Program-made: the position numbers and the translations under genes
The notes under the pieces: generated by a model
What the model was told of the DNA's origin: nothing
Seen by the model: only the letters and a program-made list of their open reading frames with translations
Database searches by the model: none
Shown: positions 14,162 to 17,746 of the stretch, one piece after another
Position numbering within the stretch: position 1 is the stretch's first letter
Layout of the letters: the number at the start of each line of letters is the position of its first letter
From: JBBDWJ01 sp040902925
GTDB taxonomy: Bacteria; Acidobacteriota; Terriglobia; Bryobacterales; UBA6623
Length of the DNA stretch: 17,746 nt
Assembly: GCA_040902925.1 (NCBI GenBank)
Contig: JBBDWJ010000242.1
Coordinates: forward strand, 1-17,746
Direction: 5' to 3'

Positions 14162-14527
14162 CTTCTTTCTCCCCATCATCCCGTAGCCGGCCGGCCATTG
14201 CAGCCTGAACGTTCGCTGACCCGCCCTCAGACCCTGCAGGCGCCTACCCGCACCTGCCTGACGAGGTAACCATCCCTTATAGCAGGACGCCCTTTCTAGC
14301 AGCACCAGCTGCAAAGCTGGGATCGGGGAAGCGCTACCCCTCCGGCGAAAGCCCTAGTCTACCGGGAAGAACCTTTGGGTAAGATAGGGAGGGCAATTTT
14401 GCCCCGCTGACGAGTTTTCTCGGGTTCTACGGCCGTTTTAAGGCCTGCGGGCCCCGAAAAGCGCCTTCCAAGCAACACGCGGTGGCCCTTCCAGGAAGGT
14501 ACGCCGGCTCAGAGGAGATTTTCTGCC
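14162..14527 (+). other. 366-base non-coding region with clustered small stem-loops (candidate structured RNA leader)
   Basis: No protein-like reading frame is seen here. From 14305 to 14422 several short stems follow each other: CCAGCT-GCAA-AGCTGG (14305-14320, GNRA loop), GGGG-AAGCGCTA-CCCC (14325-14340), GGC-GAAA-GCC (14344-14353, GNRA loop), GGGCAA-TT-TTGCCC (14391-14404) and CGAG-TTTT-CTCG (14411-14422). The last two could be alternative termination or sequestering hairpins before the AGAGGAG ribosome-binding site at 14511-14517. I compared it by eye with common riboswitches (c-di-GMP GEMM, cobalamin, TPP, SAM, glycine, manganese) and did not find a match. A new leader RNA, an uncharacterised acidobacterial RNA motif, or chance GC-rich hairpins are all possible. 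Confidence 0.4.
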
Positions 14528-15808
14528 GTGAACAAATGGGCAAAGCGGAGTCTGGCGATCCTGATCGGGGCGGGCCTCGTGTTCGTGGCTGGTTGGCGCG
14601 TGTACGAGATCAAGCAGGAGCAGGCCGACCCTAAATCGAAGAAAAAAAAGGGCGGCGGAGCCCGGGTCGTCAGCGTTGACCTGACCGAATCGAAGGTCGG
14701 CCAGGTTCGTGAGGAACTGCTGCTGACCGGCGCGCTCAAGCCGAAGGAGCAGGTCAACGTCACACCGCAGGCGACCGGCCGGGTGCAGGAGACCTACTTC
14801 CGGATCGGCGACGTCTTGCAAAAGGGCGATCTGATCGCGGAACTCGACGATGACGAGCTGCAGCAGCAGGTGCGCCGCGCCGAAGCGGCGATCGGCGTTA
14901 CAGCCGCTTCGCTGACGCAGCGCAAGGCGGAGCACCAGAACGCCTTGGCGACGCTGCAGCGATCCGAAGACCTGTTCAAAGACGGCCTGATCTCACCCCA
15001 GGAATTCGAGCAGCAAAAGACCAGCGTGGCCGTTTTCGACGCCCAAACCAACTTGGCGGAGGCCCAGAAAACTCAGGCCGAAGCGGAGCTGCGCGAGCTG
15101 CATATCCGGCTCGCCCAAACCAAAATCTATGCGCCCATGAGCGGCGTGGTGTCGCAGCGCTACGTGGACGTAGGCGCCCTGGTCAACCCCAACACGCCGG
15201 TGATCCAACTCGTCAATCTGTCGACAATGGTGACGCTGGGCAACGTCCCAGAGCGCAGCATCGGCAAGCTGCGGGTGGGGAATGTGGCGATTGTCACGGT
15301 CGATGCGATACCCGATGAGCCATTTACGGGCCGCGTGGCGCGCATTTCGCCGGTGCTGGACGCGGCGACGCGTAGCGCCCTGATCGAGATCGATATTCCC
15401 AATGGCAACCGGGTGCTGAAAGCGGAGATGTTCGCGCGCATCCGGCTCGACCTGGGCTCGACGCGCGAGGCGACGTTGATTCCCCGTGACGGCCTGGTTT
15501 ACCGCGGGCAGCAGCCGGGCGTTTACGTACTGGAAGGCGACCGGCCGGTCTTTCGAGCCATCGAAACCGGCATGACGCGGGAGGATCAGGTCGAAGTATT
15601 GGCCAATCTCGATGCCGGCACTACCATCGTCGGCCGCGGCGCCACGATGATCCGCGAAGGAGACCTCGTTCGCGCGGCTGGAGCGGGTGAAGGGGCCGGG
15701 CGCGAACAAGGCACGCGGGCCGGCGGCAGCGAGGAGCAGCGGCGTTCCGCCCGGAATCAGCCGCCGGCTCAAACCGGGGGCGCTACGCCCTCGGGCTCGA
15801 CGAATTGA
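14528..15808 (+). CDS. RND efflux periplasmic adaptor subunit (membrane fusion protein)
   Basis: The GTG at 14528 is preceded by AGAGGAG ten bases upstream, which decides the start. The 426-residue protein has one N-terminal membrane segment (about residues 8-24) and a Lys-rich stretch after it. The HlyD/AcrA-type adaptor order follows: beta strand and half lipoyl domain (QVNVTPQATGRVQETYFRIGDVLQKGDLIAELDD, about 76-110), a coiled-coil hairpin (about 111-196, Gln/Glu/Ala-rich), the second half lipoyl (IYAPMSGVVSQRYVDVGALVNPNTPVIQLV, about 200-229), a beta barrel and a membrane-proximal domain. The last 50 or so residues are Gly/Arg/Gln-rich and disordered. It would bridge the inner-membrane pump encoded next to an outer-membrane channel; none is in the window. 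Substrates are unknown. Confidence 0.92.
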   Translation: MNKWAKRSLAILIGAGLVFVAGWRVYEIKQEQADPKSKKKKGGGARVVSVDLTESKVGQVREELLLTGALKPKEQVNVTPQATGRVQETYFRIGDVLQKGDLIAELDDDELQQQVRRAEAAIGVTAASLTQRKAEHQNALATLQRSEDLFKDGLISPQEFEQQKTSVAVFDAQTNLAEAQKTQAEAELRELHIRLAQTKIYAPMSGVVSQRYVDVGALVNPNTPVIQLVNLSTMVTLGNVPERSIGKLRVGNVAIVTVDAIPDEPFTGRVARISPVLDAATRSALIEIDIPNGNRVLKAEMFARIRLDLGSTREATLIPRDGLVYRGQQPGVYVLEGDRPVFRAIETGMTREDQVEVLANLDAGTTIVGRGATMIREGDLVRAAGAGEGAGREQGTRAGGSEEQRRSARNQPPAQTGGATPSGSTN

Positions 15809-15842
15809 GTAGCGCCGGTTTTGGCCGGTGGCAGCCAAGGGG

Positions 15843-15859
15843 CGGCAGAGTTACTGCCG
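15843..15859 (+). promoter_or_regulatory. Hairpin between adaptor and pump genes
   Basis: CGGCAG-AGTTA-CTGCCG is a perfect six-base-pair stem in the 120-base gap between the adaptor stop and the pump ATG. No T-run follows, so it is not a clear terminator; it could set the ratio of the two products by attenuation or message protection. Confidence 0.3.
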
Positions 15860-15928
15860 GGACGGTTGCGAAAGAAAAAACTGGTGAAGCGCGCTTCGGG
15901 AGGGGCGCGTGCCTAGCGAGAGGATCTT

Positions 15929-17746
15929 ATGAGTATTTCCGAATTCTCCATCCATCGCCCAGTGACTGTGCTGATGGCTTGCCTGGTCGCCATCCTGCTT
16001 GGAGCGATCGCATTCTGGCGGATTCCGGTCGATTTGATGCCGGAAACCGAGTACCCCACGCTCAGCGTGAATGTGACGTACCAGGGCGTGGCGCCGGAAG
16101 AGATGGAAACGCTCGTGGCGCGCCCCCTGGAGCAATCGCTGGCCTCGGCGCCGGGCCTGGAGGAGATCACCTCGTCGGCTTCGGAGGGCAACGCCAGCGT
16201 CCGGTTGCGTTACTCCTACGGAACCGATCTAGACGAAGCCGCCAACGATTTGCGCGCCCGCCTCGACCGGCGCCGTGACGCCCTACCCGACGACATCGAC
16301 CCGCCGACGCTTTACAAATTCGACATCTCGCAGTTTCCCATCATGTTCCTGACGCTGGCGTCGGAGAAGATGGATGCCAAAGAACTGCGGCATTTCGCCG
16401 AGAAGAGCATTCAATACCGCATGGAGCGTGTCCCCGGCATCGCCCAAGTGCGCGTCAGCGGCGGGCTGCGCCGGCAGGTTCACGTTAACCTGTCGCTGAA
16501 GAAATTGCGTGCTCTCGATCTGTCGATGGCGCAGGTGGTCCAGACGCTGCGGGAGGAAAACCTGAACCGCCCTGTCGGCCCCGTTCACGAAGGGCGTTAT
16601 GAGGTTTTGCTGCGGACCCAAGGCGAGTTCAAAACCGTTGACGACATTCTCAGCGTTGGCGTCGAGAACCGCAACGGCGTGCCGGTCTATATCCGCGACA
16701 TTGCGACCGTCGAGGACGCGCACGAAGACGTTCGCTATATGGTGGGCGTCAACGGCAAGCAGGCCGTGCGCATGTTCATCTACAAGCAGTCGGGGGCCAA
16801 CACCGTAGAAGTGTCCGAGCAGGTGCACGAGGAGATCGCCAAGATCCAGCAGGACTACCCCGGCATTTCGGTCGATTCCCCCTGGGATTCGGCGCAGTTC
16901 ATCCAGGCGTCGATCGACAACGTGAAGGGGGCCACCGTGGTCGGCGGTGGCTTGGCTGTGGTTGTGTTGCTGTTTTTCCTGCGCAGCCTTACGAGCACCC
17001 TAATCATCGGCACGGCGATTCCCATCTCGGTGATCGCCACTTTCGCTTTGATGTACTTCAACGGCTTCACGCTGAACACGGTATCGTTCGGCGGCCTGGC
17101 GTTGGGCGTCGGCATGCTCGTGGACAACTCGATTGTTGTCCTGGAAAGCATCTTCCGGCACCGCGAGGAGGGCAAGAGCGCGAAGGAAGCCGCCGTGGTG
17201 GGCAGCCGCGAAGTCGTCATGGCCATCACGGCCTCCACCCTGACGACGGTGGCGGTCTTTGTGCCGGTGCTGTTCATGGGTGGCTACTCGGCCCAAACGT
17301 TCCAGCAGTTGGCCTGGGTCGTTTCGTTCGCTCTGTTCTGCTCGCTGTTGATCTCGATCACGATCGTTCCCTTGCTGAGTTCGCGGTTCCTGCACGTCGG
17401 CGCCAAGGGCGGCTCCAAAGGACTGCGGAAGTGGGCCGGCGATTTCCAGGAGCGCATGGCGGATGGCTACGGCGGCATTGTGTCGTGGGCCCTGGATCAC
17501 CGCGTGGTCGTCGGCGGTGTGGCCGTCGGCCTGTTTGCGGGGGCTTTGTACCTGTCGCCGCTCATCGGGGTCGAACTGGAGCCGGAGCTCGACGAGGGAA
17601 CCCTCGATATCGAGGTTGAGCTGGAGCCCGGCACTCGAGTTGAGGTCACCAATGAAGTGAGCCAGCGGCTGGAGCAGAGGATTCGCGACAGCGTGCCGGA
17701 GGTCAAGTACACCATGACTGAAGCCGGCAACATCGGGTTTGCGCTG
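15929..17746 (+). CDS. RND-family inner-membrane efflux pump (AcrB/HAE-like, partial, 3' end outside window)
   Basis: The ATG at 15929 follows GAGAGGA by four bases. The frame is open for 606 codons to the window edge; full-length members have about 1000-1100 residues. The protein opens SISEFSIHRPVTVLMACLVAILLGAIAFWRIPVDLMPETEYP, the usual first transmembrane helix and entry to the porter domain. Porter sequences follow (GVAPEEMETLVARPLEQSL, EGRYEVLLRTQGEF), then helices from about residue 335. RND motif A is in GVGMLVDNSIVVLESIFRHRE, with Asp399 followed by Asn400 where AcrB has Asp-Asp; Asp-Asn is common in other RND branches. TM segments continue to about residue 490, then the second periplasmic domain (GVELEPELDEGTLDIEVELEPGT). 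Proton-driven export of drugs, lipids or other hydrophobic compounds is expected, working with the adaptor just upstream. Confidence 0.95.
   Translation, partial: MSISEFSIHRPVTVLMACLVAILLGAIAFWRIPVDLMPETEYPTLSVNVTYQGVAPEEMETLVARPLEQSLASAPGLEEITSSASEGNASVRLRYSYGTDLDEAANDLRARLDRRRDALPDDIDPPTLYKFDISQFPIMFLTLASEKMDAKELRHFAEKSIQYRMERVPGIAQVRVSGGLRRQVHVNLSLKKLRALDLSMAQVVQTLREENLNRPVGPVHEGRYEVLLRTQGEFKTVDDILSVGVENRNGVPVYIRDIATVEDAHEDVRYMVGVNGKQAVRMFIYKQSGANTVEVSEQVHEEIAKIQQDYPGISVDSPWDSAQFIQASIDNVKGATVVGGGLAVVVLLFFLRSLTSTLIIGTAIPISVIATFALMYFNGFTLNTVSFGGLALGVGMLVDNSIVVLESIFRHREEGKSAKEAAVVGSREVVMAITASTLTTVAVFVPVLFMGGYSAQTFQQLAWVVSFALFCSLLISITIVPLLSSRFLHVGAKGGSKGLRKWAGDFQERMADGYGGIVSWALDHRVVVGGVAVGLFAGALYLSPLIGVELEPELDEGTLDIEVELEPGTRVEVTNEVSQRLEQRIRDSVPEVKYTMTEAGNIGFAL

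Noticed and set aside
14114..14314. 66-residue minus-strand open frame in the gap before the efflux operon
   Set aside because: Overlaps the end of the LexA-like gene, has no recognisable motif or ribosome-binding site, and is of a size expected by chance.
14305..14404. Possible c-di-GMP (GEMM) or cobalamin riboswitch
   Set aside because: A GCAAAGC string and GNRA loops are suggestive, but the paired GGGCAAACC / GACGCAAAGCC pattern of GEMM and the B12 box are absent, so no named class is assigned.
17108..17170. Asp-Asn instead of Asp-Asp in RND motif A as a sign of an inactive pump
   Set aside because: Asp-Asn is common in functional RND subfamilies, so it is not evidence of loss of function.

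Overview
The window is GC-rich throughout and densely coded on both strands. No tRNA, rRNA, insertion sequence or CRISPR array was seen. The gene mix suggests a diderm bacterium of the Acidobacteriota, possibly Bryobacterales/Solibacter-like: an orphan Bug-type binding protein, a Tat-exported gluconate-2-dehydrogenase subunit-3 protein paired with a GMC oxidoreductase, an M36 protease with BACON-like and LamG domains, a one-domain LexA-like regulator behind ssb, and short hairpin repeats between genes. This placement comes from family knowledge, not a database search, and is tentative.

Layout. 1-779 (-) is the 5' part of a Bug/TctC-like lipoprotein. It diverges from ribonuclease D (1045-2274, +) across a 265-base promoter region that holds an extended -10 promoter (minus strand) and a perfect 13-base palindrome. 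2468-3049 (+) is a conserved-looking lipoprotein of unknown role. 3070-3570 and 3570-5204 (+) are translationally coupled and encode the Tat-signal small subunit and FAD catalytic subunit of a likely periplasmic sugar/alcohol dehydrogenase; the catalytic subunit has a four-cysteine cluster that may bind Fe-S. A hairpin-rich spacer (5205-5471) separates it from a convergent DegT/DnrJ/EryC1/StrS aminotransferase (5472-6692, -). 6833-11194 (+) is a 1453-residue secreted M36 metalloprotease with several C-terminal beta domains. 11374-11994 (+) is a HemG-like flavodoxin-type protoporphyrinogen oxidase. 12170-13252 (-) is a galactose-mutarotase-like protein. 13411-13896 (+) is ssb, followed five bases later by a LexA-type winged-helix protein without a peptidase domain (13901-14161). 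A 366-base non-coding stretch (14162-14527) rich in small stem-loops precedes an RND efflux adaptor (14528-15808) and its inner-membrane pump (15929 to the window end, incomplete).

How they work together. The clear functional units are the small-subunit/GMC oxidoreductase pair and the RND adaptor/pump pair; ssb with the LexA-like gene is a probable third. The other genes look like independent single-gene units. The items most worth following are the ssb/LexA-like unit with an inverted repeat over a candidate leaderless promoter, the structured region before the efflux operon, the cysteine cluster of the GMC subunit, and the hairpin module at 5290-5409. No clearly new multi-gene defence or metabolic system is visible.
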